The translations under genes were made by a program, and so were the position numbers. A stretch of DNA of 35,810 nucleotides from an uncultured Eubacteriales bacterium (GTDB lineage Bacteria > Bacillota > Clostridia > Christensenellales > UBA1242), in assembly GCA_948607205.1 (NCBI GenBank), contig CAPERS010000010.1, positions 1 to 35,810 of the forward strand. The letters run 5' to 3'. Below the pieces are notes generated by a model that saw nothing but the letters and a program-made list of their open reading frames with translations, did not search any database and had not been told where the DNA came from. The first letter of the stretch is position 1. Each line of letters begins with the position of its first letter. Shown here one piece after another: positions 6,808 through 13,943 of this stretch.

Positions 6808-7638
6808 ATGAAATATCAAATTGAAGAAAACAAGATTATTATTTTTGGAAAAGAAGATTTTAATCCAAAGCACATTCTCGAATGCGGTCAGGTTTTTTCA
6901 TTCAATGAAGAGGATGGAAATTATGTGGTTTTTCCACAAAACAAATTTGCAAAAATTTTAGAAAACGATACAGGTTATCAAATTTTAACAAAGGATACCT
7001 CTTTTTTTGAAGAATATTTTGATTTAAAAAGAGATTATTCAAAAATAAAAACTGCACTTGGTCAGTTTGAAATTCTCAAAAATCCAATTGAGTTCGGTCA
7101 TGGAATAAGAATTCTTAAACAAGACCTTTTTGAAATGCTTATTTCTTTTATTGTGTCAGCGAACAACAATATCAAACGTATCAAACTTATTCTTGGAAGA
7201 CTGCGCGAAAAATTGGGAGAAAAAATCGAAAATGGTTATGCTTTTCCTTCACTTTTCAGCATGCGCGAACAAAGTGAGGAGTTTTATAAAGAGATAGGAA
7301 GTGGCTATCGTGCGCCATATCTTGCCAAAGTTGTTTGGCAAATTGACCAATTGACACTTGAAAATTGGAGAAGTTTATCGACTGATAATTTAAGAAAAAA
7401 TCTTCTTTCACTTTATGGAGTCGGTCCAAAAGTTGCTGACTGCATACTTTTGTTTGGTTATGGCAGAGGTGATGTGTTCCCAGTTGACACTTGGATACAT
7501 CAAATGTTCAACACATTTTATCCGCCACTTGAAAATCGTGAACAAATCCGAAACAAACTTGTCAATCAGTTTGGTGAACTCTCTGGCTATGCACAACAAT
7601 ATCTATTTTATTATCAGCGTTCAAACAAAGTAAAATAA
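6808..7638 (+). CDS. OGG1-like DNA N-glycosylase/lyase (8-oxoguanine repair)
   Basis: This 276-residue protein of the HhH-GPD superfamily has the OGG1 N-terminal layout, including LECGQVFSF at about 24-32. The glycosylase core shows EMLISFIVSANNNIKRI (109-125), as in OGG1-type enzymes, and the helix-hairpin-helix LYGVGPKVADC with probable catalytic Lys208. Asp227 follows in FPVDTW; the 19-residue gap equals that between human OGG1 Lys249 and Asp268. It should excise 8-oxoguanine opposite C and nick the strand as a bifunctional glycosylase in base-excision repair. It appears monocistronic with a terminator just downstream. I saw no strong promoter, and the AAAGGAT ribosome site before the ATG is fair. 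Confidence 0.92.
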   Translation: MKYQIEENKIIIFGKEDFNPKHILECGQVFSFNEEDGNYVVFPQNKFAKILENDTGYQILTKDTSFFEEYFDLKRDYSKIKTALGQFEILKNPIEFGHGIRILKQDLFEMLISFIVSANNNIKRIKLILGRLREKLGEKIENGYAFPSLFSMREQSEEFYKEIGSGYRAPYLAKVVWQIDQLTLENWRSLSTDNLRKNLLSLYGVGPKVADCILLFGYGRGDVFPVDTWIHQMFNTFYPPLENREQIRNKLVNQFGELSGYAQQYLFYYQRSNKVK

Positions 7639-7643
7639 GTTTT

Positions 7644-7667
7644 TCAGGCAGAAATGCCTGATTTTTT
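7644..7667 (+). terminator. Intrinsic terminator after the DNA glycosylase gene
   Basis: TCAGGCA (7644-7650) pairs with TGCCTGA (7655-7661) around a GAAA tetraloop, followed by six T. This is a textbook rho-independent terminator that separates the glycosylase gene from the floA operon. Confidence 0.92.
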
Positions 7668-7712
7668 GTTTAAATATAGTTCTTTTTCATTCGGAAAATT
7701 TAAGATAGGGTA

Positions 7713-7741
7713 TTTACAAGTAAAGATTTGTGTGATATACT
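7713..7741 (+). promoter_or_regulatory. Extended -10 promoter of the floA operon
   Basis: TTTACA (7713-7718), 17 bases, then TATACT (7736-7741) with TGA directly before the -10. The predicted leader is short, about 25 bases, and ends in the GGAGGG ribosome site at 7762-7767. Confidence 0.7.
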
Positions 7742-7770
7742 TAGGTTAAGAAAATTTAAGTGGAGGGATT

Positions 7771-8778
7771 ATGAACCTATCTATGCTTTCAATATCCACA
7801 GCAGGAATTGTTTTTTCGGTGCTTGGTGGGATTGTGCTTATCTCAGCAATTCTTTTTATGATTATTGTTCCGTTCAAGGCTTGGCTTGTTGCCATTTTTG
7901 CAGGCGCTTATGTTCCAAGTTACAAATTGTTGGCACTTAAAGCAAGAAAAATTGATGCTTTGATGCTTGTTGAGGCGTATATTCAATCTCAAAAAAATGG
8001 ATTTGGATTTTCATTCTCTGAACTTGAGGGTTATTATCTTTCAGGTGGAAATTGCAAAGCGCTTTTGTCGGCACTTTATAAAGCAAAAAATTCCAACATC
8101 GCTCTTGATGCTGAAAAAGCCAAGGCAATTGACTTGGCAGGGCTTGATTTAATGGCAATCGTTGACAGTGCAGTGAAGTCAAAAAACATCACAATTGAAA
8201 ACGTTTCAGCACTCACTCAAGACAGTTTTGAAGTGATTGTTCAGGTTAAAGCTTCAATAAAGGCAAATCTCAATATGGCGCTGAATGGCAACGATGAAAA
8301 CGCTCTTCGTGACAAAATTTCAAGTTTTATTATCGGAAAAATTGCACTTTCAGGTAATTATAAAGCACTTTTATCTCGTCCTCAAAATCTTACTTCTGAT
8401 TGGCAAAAAGCCAAGATTGACAACGATAACTTTTTCCAAATTGTCAGTTTGGAAATTGGAAAGGTTGAGATTGGTCGAGATGTTGGCTCAGAAATGGCAG
8501 TCAAGCGTGCAGAAAAAGAAAAGGCCTATGCGCTTATAAATATCGAAAAAGAGAAAAATGATGAAATCCTTCGTGAACTTCAAATGAAAACGGCTGTTGA
8601 AGAGAAAAAAGCAGAAGTGCTTTCTGCGGAAGCTGAAGTTCCAAAGGCGATTGCTGATGCAATCAAGGAAGGTCGTTTCTCTGTTATGGACTACTATAAA
8701 CTCATGAATCTCCAAGCTGATACCGCTCTCAGAAGGTCGATTTTGTCTGACGATAAAGCAAATAAACCAAAGGAGTAG
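7771..8778 (+). CDS. floA: Flotillin-like protein FloA
   Basis: A 335-residue protein matching Bacillus FloA/YqfA (UPF0365). A hydrophobic N-terminus (about 12-48) inserts in the membrane, probably as a hairpin. Family landmarks are LEGYYLSGGN, IDLAGLDLMAIVDSAV, the charged coiled-coil region rich in KAEKEK/EEKKAEV, and AEAEVPKAIADAIKEG followed by VMDYYKLMNLQADT near the end. FloA scaffolds fluid membrane microdomains and affects many membrane-bound processes. It is the first gene of an operon that also carries yqfC, yqfD, ybeY and era, the same broad neighbourhood as in Bacillus. The usual NfeD partner is missing; an unrelated-looking membrane protein follows 3 bases later. Confidence 0.96.
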   Translation: MNLSMLSISTAGIVFSVLGGIVLISAILFMIIVPFKAWLVAIFAGAYVPSYKLLALKARKIDALMLVEAYIQSQKNGFGFSFSELEGYYLSGGNCKALLSALYKAKNSNIALDAEKAKAIDLAGLDLMAIVDSAVKSKNITIENVSALTQDSFEVIVQVKASIKANLNMALNGNDENALRDKISSFIIGKIALSGNYKALLSRPQNLTSDWQKAKIDNDNFFQIVSLEIGKVEIGRDVGSEMAVKRAEKEKAYALINIEKEKNDEILRELQMKTAVEEKKAEVLSAEAEVPKAIADAIKEGRFSVMDYYKLMNLQADTALRRSILSDDKANKPKE

Positions 8779-8781
8779 GCG

Positions 8782-9381
8782 ATGTCAACACCAATAATTA
8801 TCGGAATAAGTGCTGGTGGAGCGTTTCTTCTGTTGATTGTTTTAATTGTTATAATTCGCATATCAAACACCAACAGGTTTAACAAAAAGTTCAAAAAACA
8901 AATGGAAAAAATTCAAGAGGAAGACCCAAACATCTCTTTTGAAACGCCAAAAAATATGAGCGCGCCAGCAAATGAAAATAATCAGAAAACCAGTGATAAA
9001 AGCGGTCAGAAAAACAATAAAAAGGCAATTATAGAAGATTATGTTGATGAAGACATCTTGTCACAAAACCCAACGCTTGAAGATAGTGATGAGGCAATCC
9101 GACAAAAACATGAAGACCGATTTGCAAAAGCAATGAAGAAATTTGAAGAAATTTCCAAGCGTAACAGAGAAGAAAGAGAAAAAGAAGTAAAAAATCTGGG
9201 AGAAAAGTCAAAGGAAGCGCAAGACGAAAATGGCGACGATTTTGAAAAGTTTATGGACGAGCATTCTTATGGAAGACTTTTTGCCGACAAGAACTTGTTT
9301 GAGCAGATAAAAGACTTGTCGCCAGAAATGAAAGCCATTTTGTTTAGCGGAATTTTTCGACCTTATGACGAAAATAAGTAG
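8782..9381 (+). CDS. Unknown single-pass membrane protein with charged cytoplasmic domain
   Basis: This 199-residue protein has one N-terminal transmembrane helix (about 5-26) followed by a basic stretch (RFNKKFKKQ), so the rest is probably cytoplasmic. Residues 45-85 are polar and likely disordered. Residues 100-150 are highly charged and helical (RQKHEDRFAKAMKKFEEI and onward). The last 45 residues look like a small folded segment (FMDEHSYGRLFADKNLFEQ to SGIFRPYDENK). I do not recognise a family. Its ribosome site AAAGGAG overlaps the end of floA and it begins 3 bases after the floA stop, so translation is coupled. This suggests a partner of FloA, in the place where Bacillus-type operons carry other small or NfeD-like genes. 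Confidence 0.85.
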   Translation: MSTPIIIGISAGGAFLLLIVLIVIIRISNTNRFNKKFKKQMEKIQEEDPNISFETPKNMSAPANENNQKTSDKSGQKNNKKAIIEDYVDEDILSQNPTLEDSDEAIRQKHEDRFAKAMKKFEEISKRNREEREKEVKNLGEKSKEAQDENGDDFEKFMDEHSYGRLFADKNLFEQIKDLSPEMKAILFSGIFRPYDENK

Positions 9382-9390
9382 GCAAAAATT

Positions 9391-9419
9391 TAATATTTCA
9401 AATTGAACATGCATAAAAC
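9391..9419 (+). promoter_or_regulatory. Candidate sigma-E (sporulation) promoter ahead of yqfC
   Basis: TAATATT (9391-9397) fits the mother-cell sigma-E -35 pattern KMATATT exactly. It is followed after 14 bases by CATAAAAC (9412-9419), which matches 5 of the 7 specified positions of the -10 pattern CATACAnT. It lies just before yqfC, whose Bacillus counterpart is sporulation-associated. Two -10 mismatches keep this tentative. Confidence 0.4.
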
Positions 9420-9434
9420 TTTAAGGGGGAATGT

Positions 9435-9689
9435 ATGTTCAATTTTTTTGATGAAATTAAAGATATAAAAAATATTTCGATTGTTGAAAAATATAACCTT
9501 GTCAATATATCAGGTCAGCTTTTGTATGTTGAAGGGCATCTAGGGCTCACAAACCTCTCAAAAGAGAACATAAGTTTCCGTGTTAAAGGTGGCAGGATTG
9601 TGGTTGAAGGTGAAAATATGACCTTGGCAGAACTTTCTGAAAACACAATAAAAATCATTGGAAATATCAAAAAAGTTGAGGCATTTTGA
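9435..9689 (+). CDS. yqfC: Sporulation protein YqfC
   Basis: An 84-residue protein of the YabP/YqfC family. Characteristic segments are VNISGQLLYVEGHLGL, then NISFRVKGGRIVVEGENM and a closing strand IKIIGNIKKVEAF. The family is almost confined to endospore formers and is expressed in the mother cell; its biochemical role is unclear. The best ribosome site in the vicinity is a G-run at 9425-9429, spaced for the ATG at 9435 and not for the ATG at 9431. It overlaps yqfD by one base (TGATG), so the two are translationally coupled. Its presence argues that the organism, or a recent ancestor, sporulates. Confidence 0.93.
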   Translation: MFNFFDEIKDIKNISIVEKYNLVNISGQLLYVEGHLGLTNLSKENISFRVKGGRIVVEGENMTLAELSENTIKIIGNIKKVEAF

Positions 9690-10816
9690 TGAAAAAATTA
9701 AAAAGCCTAACAAAAATTAAAATAAAAAGTTTAAATCAAGAAAAAAAACTCAACGCTCTTTCTAAGATTGTTAAACTGTATAACATAGACCGACTTGATA
9801 AAAATTTGACCACCTTTGAAGTGGACGATAACAATTTCAAAGTCGCAAAAAAATTTTTAATAAATAACAATATTGAAATTTTGGAAGTTGAAGGCAGAGG
9901 TGTTGGAAAATATTTAAAATTGCTTCTCTCAAACTGGGGCGTCCTTGTTGCCGGAATCATTCTTGCAATTGCCTACACAGTTCAATATCAGTGCATTTGG
10001 AAGATTGAAATTGATGGAACAGAAGTTCTTTCAACTGATGAAATCTCAACTTTTGTCAATGAAAACTTGACGTCAAAGTTTAAAAGTTCAATTGACACAA
10101 AAGCCTTAGAAATCAAACTTAAAAGTCAGTATGAAAGAATAAGCGCAGTCAGCGTCGCGATAATAGGTCAGACGCTTGTCATTAACATAAGTGAGGCATA
10201 TCTTCCAGACGAAATGGGCAACAATTTCAAGCCAATCGTGTCAAACTATTCAGGAATAATCACCAAAATTGAACTTATTCAAGGCACGCTTAAAGTGAAA
10301 CAGGGTGACATTGTTCGCGCTGGTGATGTGCTTGTTGAGCCTTTTATCATTGACACTGATGGCGAGAAGAGAGATGTTAAGCCAGAGGCATATATTCAGG
10401 CTGATATTTGGATTTTCGGTGAGAGCGAGCATTGTGAAAACTCAAGAAGAATTGAACGAACAGGCGAAAAGTCAGAATATTCAGAGGTGTATTTATTTGG
10501 CTTAAAAATTTATTCAAACGTTAAAGAAAACAAATATGAAAAATTTGATAGCGAAGTTAGCGAAAGTTATTTGACAAAAAATATGATTTTGCCTATCAAA
10601 GTTAAGCACTACACTTATTATGAAACGCGTGAAATCATCGAAAACGACAAGTTTGAAGAGGTAAAAGAAAAGAAAATTGAAGAGGCAAGGCAAAATGCCT
10701 TGATTTATTTGGAGGAAAGTGAGATAATAAAGGATGAAAACTTCACGATAAGGTCTGTTGGTGGCGTGACCAACGTCACTTACATTCTGACGGTTAGTCG
10801 TGAAATTGGAGGCTAA
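9689..10816 (+). CDS. yqfD: Sporulation protein YqfD
   Basis: The product has 375 residues from the ATG at 9689. A TTG three bases earlier is open in frame, but the ATG overlaps the yqfC stop as TGATG and has GAGG at 9678-9681, so I chose it. The N-terminal domain (about 1-80) resembles the family's small alpha/beta start. One transmembrane helix lies near 87-106 (VLVAGIILAIAYTV), followed by a large extracytoplasmic part with VEIDG-type strand patterns, the segment SNYSGIITKIELIQGTLKVK and the GDIVRAGDVLVEP barrel-sandwich motif typical of YqfD. It is co-transcribed with yqfC, as in most endospore formers, and abuts ybeY with no gap. The precise function is unknown; the mother-cell membrane is the expected location. 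Confidence 0.92.
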   Translation: MKKLKSLTKIKIKSLNQEKKLNALSKIVKLYNIDRLDKNLTTFEVDDNNFKVAKKFLINNNIEILEVEGRGVGKYLKLLLSNWGVLVAGIILAIAYTVQYQCIWKIEIDGTEVLSTDEISTFVNENLTSKFKSSIDTKALEIKLKSQYERISAVSVAIIGQTLVINISEAYLPDEMGNNFKPIVSNYSGIITKIELIQGTLKVKQGDIVRAGDVLVEPFIIDTDGEKRDVKPEAYIQADIWIFGESEHCENSRRIERTGEKSEYSEVYLFGLKIYSNVKENKYEKFDSEVSESYLTKNMILPIKVKHYTYYETREIIENDKFEEVKEKKIEEARQNALIYLEESEIIKDENFTIRSVGGVTNVTYILTVSREIGG

Positions 10817-11299
10817 ATGAAAATTTACTTTGAAAATGTGGGTTGTTTTGCGAAAAGGGGTATTCAAAAGATTTTTGATAAGACCATTGAAATCACAAAT
10901 GGAAATGTTGACAATATTGTTATTGGCGTAAAGTTTGTAAGCGAAGATGAAATTCGCTTGCTTAACAAAAATTTTCGAAATATTGACAAGGTGACAGATG
11001 TGCTTTCTTTCCCAATGCTTGAAATCAAAGAACCGCAATCTCTTTCAGAGTTTGACTCTCAGCGCGAATTTGACGGAGAATTAAATCTAGGCGACATCGC
11101 AATTTGCACAAAGCGCGCCAAAGAACAAGCCAAAGAATACGGCAATTCATATAAGCGCGAACTTTCTTTTCTCGCTCTTCACGGGCTACTTCACTGCCTT
11201 GGTTATGACCACATTGAAAAAGAAGAGGAAAAAAAGATGATGAGTTTGGCAGAAGAAATTTTGGCAGACTTCAATTTGAAAAGGAGAACAAATGTATAG
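10817..11299 (+). CDS. ybeY: Endoribonuclease YbeY (16S rRNA maturation)
   Basis: This 160-residue protein carries the zinc-binding signature HGLLHCLGYDH, with His122, His126 and His132 in the H-x3-H-x5-H arrangement, plus the family motifs TDVLSFP (60-66) and LGDIAIC (91-97). YbeY is a metal-dependent RNase involved in 16S rRNA 3'-end processing and ribosome quality control. It starts at the base after the yqfD stop, with GGAGG 5 bases before the ATG, and overlaps era by 8 bases. phoH, which usually precedes ybeY, and dgkA and cdd, which often follow, are not present here. Confidence 0.97.
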   Translation: MKIYFENVGCFAKRGIQKIFDKTIEITNGNVDNIVIGVKFVSEDEIRLLNKNFRNIDKVTDVLSFPMLEIKEPQSLSEFDSQREFDGELNLGDIAICTKRAKEQAKEYGNSYKRELSFLALHGLLHCLGYDHIEKEEEKKMMSLAEEILADFNLKRRTNV

Positions 11300-12128
11300 T
11301 TTTGGATATGTGGGTGTGTTTGGCAAGGCTAACGCTGGGAAAAGCAGTCTTGTCAATGCGCTGGTTGGCGAAAAAGTTGCCATTGTTTCTCATCGTCCGC
11401 AGACGACAAGAGATAACATTTTGGGCATAATGAATGGCGAAAATTTTCAGGTGGTGTTTGTGGACACTCCGGGTATTCACCACACAAAAAATCAACTAGA
11501 TAAACGTATGATGAAATCTGTCCGCTCGGCACTTGCCTCTGTCGACCTTGTTCTCTATCTTGTTGACGGCACAAAAGGATTGGACGAGGAAGAAATTGCT
11601 TACATAAATCACATAAAAGAAGAACATTATGTCATCAAAACCAAGATTGACAAGAAAGGTCTTGTTGATTTTGATTGCGATTTTATGGTGTCATCTTTGA
11701 CAGGTAAAAATATTCAAGAACTGCGTGAGTTTTTGATAAGCAAAATGCCAAAATCGGAAGTTAAAAACTTTCTCTATGACCAAGAATATTTCACCGATAA
11801 AAGTGTTAAATTTTTGACGGCAGAAGCGATAAGAGAGGAGTGCTTAAACCGTTTTGACGACGAAATTCCGCACGGCATTGCTGTGGAGATAACACGTTTT
11901 GATGAGCGTGAAAACGTGACAGTTGTCGAGGCTGACATCGTTTGCGAACGTGAAAGACATAAGGGGATTATCATTGGCAAAGGCGGAAAAAATTTAAAAG
12001 AGATTGGTCAGAAAGCGAGGGTATACCTCGAAGAACTTATCGGCACAAAAGTCATGCTTAAACTCTTTGTCAAAGTGGAAGAGTGTTGGCGTGATAAACC
12101 AAATAAACTCAATAATTTAGGTTATTAA
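11292..12128 (+). CDS. era: GTPase Era
   Basis: A 278-residue protein, about 20 residues shorter than usual. G-domain motifs are present: Walker A GKANAGKS (11-18), the switch I segment RPQTTRDN (35-42) with Thr38/39, and DTPG (58-61). The base-specificity motif reads TKID (117-120) where NKxD is usual. The C-terminal KH domain shows HKGIIIGKGGKNLKEIGQKAR-like residues that bind the 3' end of 16S rRNA. Era assists 30S maturation, which fits its coupling to YbeY; the genes overlap by 8 bases. It is the last gene of the floA operon. The shortening lies between the G domain and the KH domain. Confidence 0.97.
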   Translation: MYSFGYVGVFGKANAGKSSLVNALVGEKVAIVSHRPQTTRDNILGIMNGENFQVVFVDTPGIHHTKNQLDKRMMKSVRSALASVDLVLYLVDGTKGLDEEEIAYINHIKEEHYVIKTKIDKKGLVDFDCDFMVSSLTGKNIQELREFLISKMPKSEVKNFLYDQEYFTDKSVKFLTAEAIREECLNRFDDEIPHGIAVEITRFDERENVTVVEADIVCERERHKGIIIGKGGKNLKEIGQKARVYLEELIGTKVMLKLFVKVEECWRDKPNKLNNLGY

Positions 12129-12130
12129 AA

Positions 12131-12155
12131 AACAACTACTTTTGTAGTTGTTTTT
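12131..12155. terminator. Terminator between convergent era and fhs
   Basis: AACAACTAC (12131-12139) pairs with GTAGTTGTT (12144-12152) around TTTT, with a T-run after it and an A-run before it. It can end both the floA-era operon and the fhs transcript. Confidence 0.88.
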
Positions 12156-12205
12156 ATTTATATAAATGTTTTTGTGCATTTATGAAATTATTAAGTTTAA
12201 AACGC

Positions 12206-13774
12206 TTATTTCAGCCCATGAATTCCATTTTCGTTTATTGTCATATTTTCACTTGCAGGGTGTTTGGATAGACCGGGCAAGAGGAGTATATTTCCTGCGA
12301 TAGCCACTATTTGTCCTGCGCCATTTTTAAGTTCAAAGTCATTGATTGTGACAACAAAATTTGTTGGTGCGTTCAAAAGTTTTGGGTCGTCAGAAAATGA
12401 ATATTGGTTTTTTGCAATAATAATTGGCAGATTTTTTGCTATTTTTTCAATTTTTTTCAAGCTTTTTTTGGCTGTTTCAGTTAAAACAATGCCTTTTCCG
12501 CCATAAACTTTTTTGACAATCATTTCAGTTTTTTCTTCTATTGATTTGTTAAGTGGATATGAGAAGGTCAGTCTGCTTTTCTTTTTGCATTGATTTATAA
12601 CCTCATTTGCAAGTGTCAAGCAACCTTTTCCACCTTGATGATAAGGTGCAATTTCGGTGCATGAAATTTTATGCTTTTTGCAGAAATCAAGAATTTTTTC
12701 ATGCTCGCAGTCGTCATCAAATGTGTTTATCGCGCAAACAACATTTTGACCAAATATTTTGGTGAGGTTGTTATAATGTCTTAACAAATTTGCACAGCCT
12801 TTTGTGACGTCGCCTTCACCTTGATGACGAAGTGCGCGCTCAGTGCAAACAATAACTGTGAGAGCAGGATTGAGATTTGCAATTCTGCACTTGAAATCGA
12901 AGAATTTTTCAGCGCCAAGGTCAGAGCCAAAACCTGCTTCGGTTACGCAGTAGTCTGCATGCGAAAGGGCAAACTTTGTTGCAAGAACTGAATTGCATCC
13001 GTGTGCAATATTGCCAAATGGTCCACAGTGTATAAGGCATGGCGAGCCCTCTTTTGTTTGAACGAGGTTTGGTTTTATTGCATCTTTCAGCAAAATCGCC
13101 ATTGCATTTTCGGCCTTTAAATCTCTTGCATATACCGGTTGAGATTTTTTGTTAAAGCCGACCAAAATATTTCCAAGTCTGTTTTTTAAATCGGTCATAT
13201 TTTCGCTGATAGAAAGGATTGCCATAACTTCACTTGAAGCGGTTATGACAAAGTTTTCGTTGCGCTTTAAAGTTTCTCCATTGTTAACTTGATGTAAGGT
13301 TATATGTCTAAGAAAGCGGTCGTTGATGTCAATGCATCTGTGAAAAACAACTTCCTTTAGTTCAAGTTGGTTGCCTTGATAAATATGATTGTCAATGATT
13401 GAAGCGAGAAGGTTGTTGGCAGAAGTTATTGCATGCATGTCACCTGTGAAGTGAAGGTTGATATCTTCAAAAGGTTCAACTTGCGCTTTTCCACCACCGG
13501 TCGCTCCACCTTTAATTCCAAAAACTGGGCCAAGAGATGGTTCACGCAAAGTCAAGCATGTGTTTTTTTTAAGTTTGTTTAAAGCGTCAGCCAAACCGAT
13601 TGAAACAGTTGTTTTTCCTTCTCCGAAAGGTGTTGGTGTTATGGCAGTGACAAGTATAAGTTTACCGTTTTTCTTGCCTTGTTTGTTTTCAACTTTTGCC
13701 ATGTTTTTTCCATAAAGAAAAAGGTCATTTTTTTTGATGTGAAGTTTTTTTGCTATTTTTTCTATACTTTTCAT
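12206..13774 (-). CDS. fhs: Formate-tetrahydrofolate ligase
   Basis: The product has 522 residues, somewhat short for a family usually near 555. It catalyses ATP-dependent formation of 10-formyl-THF from formate and THF. Motifs seen are the nucleotide-binding TPTPFGEGKTTVSIGL, EPSLGPVFGIKGGATGGGKA with EDINLHFTGDMHAI, and a family-typical end LPGLSKHPASENM. The shortening lies in mid-protein loops around CTERALRHQGEGD. The frame is open to an ATG at 13816, but I chose the ATG at 13774: it has an AAGTGAGG ribosome site 5 bases upstream, and the best promoter would start transcription downstream of 13816. It is divergent from xfp and monocistronic. It may serve purine and one-carbon supply; no other Wood-Ljungdahl gene is nearby. 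Confidence 0.96.
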   Translation of the reverse strand: MKSIEKIAKKLHIKKNDLFLYGKNMAKVENKQGKKNGKLILVTAITPTPFGEGKTTVSIGLADALNKLKKNTCLTLREPSLGPVFGIKGGATGGGKAQVEPFEDINLHFTGDMHAITSANNLLASIIDNHIYQGNQLELKEVVFHRCIDINDRFLRHITLHQVNNGETLKRNENFVITASSEVMAILSISENMTDLKNRLGNILVGFNKKSQPVYARDLKAENAMAILLKDAIKPNLVQTKEGSPCLIHCGPFGNIAHGCNSVLATKFALSHADYCVTEAGFGSDLGAEKFFDFKCRIANLNPALTVIVCTERALRHQGEGDVTKGCANLLRHYNNLTKIFGQNVVCAINTFDDDCEHEKILDFCKKHKISCTEIAPYHQGGKGCLTLANEVINQCKKKSRLTFSYPLNKSIEEKTEMIVKKVYGGKGIVLTETAKKSLKKIEKIAKNLPIIIAKNQYSFSDDPKLLNAPTNFVVTINDFELKNGAGQIVAIAGNILLLPGLSKHPASENMTINENGIHGLK

Positions 13775-13817
13775 GTTAGCCTCACTTAAATTTGTTTTTT
13801 TTCTTTTTATAAACATT

Positions 13818-13845
13818 ATTTTAGCATAAATAATAAAAAATTCAA
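13818..13845 (-). promoter_or_regulatory. Extended -10 promoter of fhs
   Basis: Read on the minus strand, TTGAAT (13845-13840), 16 bases, then TAAAAT (13823-13818) with TGC immediately before the -10. Transcription would begin near 13811, giving a leader of roughly 35 bases before the chosen ATG. Confidence 0.6.
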
Positions 13846-13862
13846 ATTAAAGTGAGAAAATG

Positions 13863-13891
13863 TTAACATTATTTTATCTTTGTGTGATAAT
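13863..13891 (+). promoter_or_regulatory. Extended -10 promoter of xfp
   Basis: TTAACA (13863-13868), 17 bases, then GATAAT (13886-13891) with TGT directly before the -10. It lies back to back with the fhs promoter, about 17 bases between the two -35 boxes, so a shared regulator could act on both; no operator-like repeat was seen. Confidence 0.55.
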
Positions 13892-13943
13892 ATATTATTG
13901 AAAACAATTTTTTGTTTTATAAAAAATATAAAAAGAGGACTTT

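Noticed and set aside
12206..13816. Longer fhs reading frame starting at the ATG at 13814-13816
   Set aside because: It has no ribosome site and lies upstream of the predicted transcription start; the ATG at 13774 has both an SD sequence and family-like N-terminal length.
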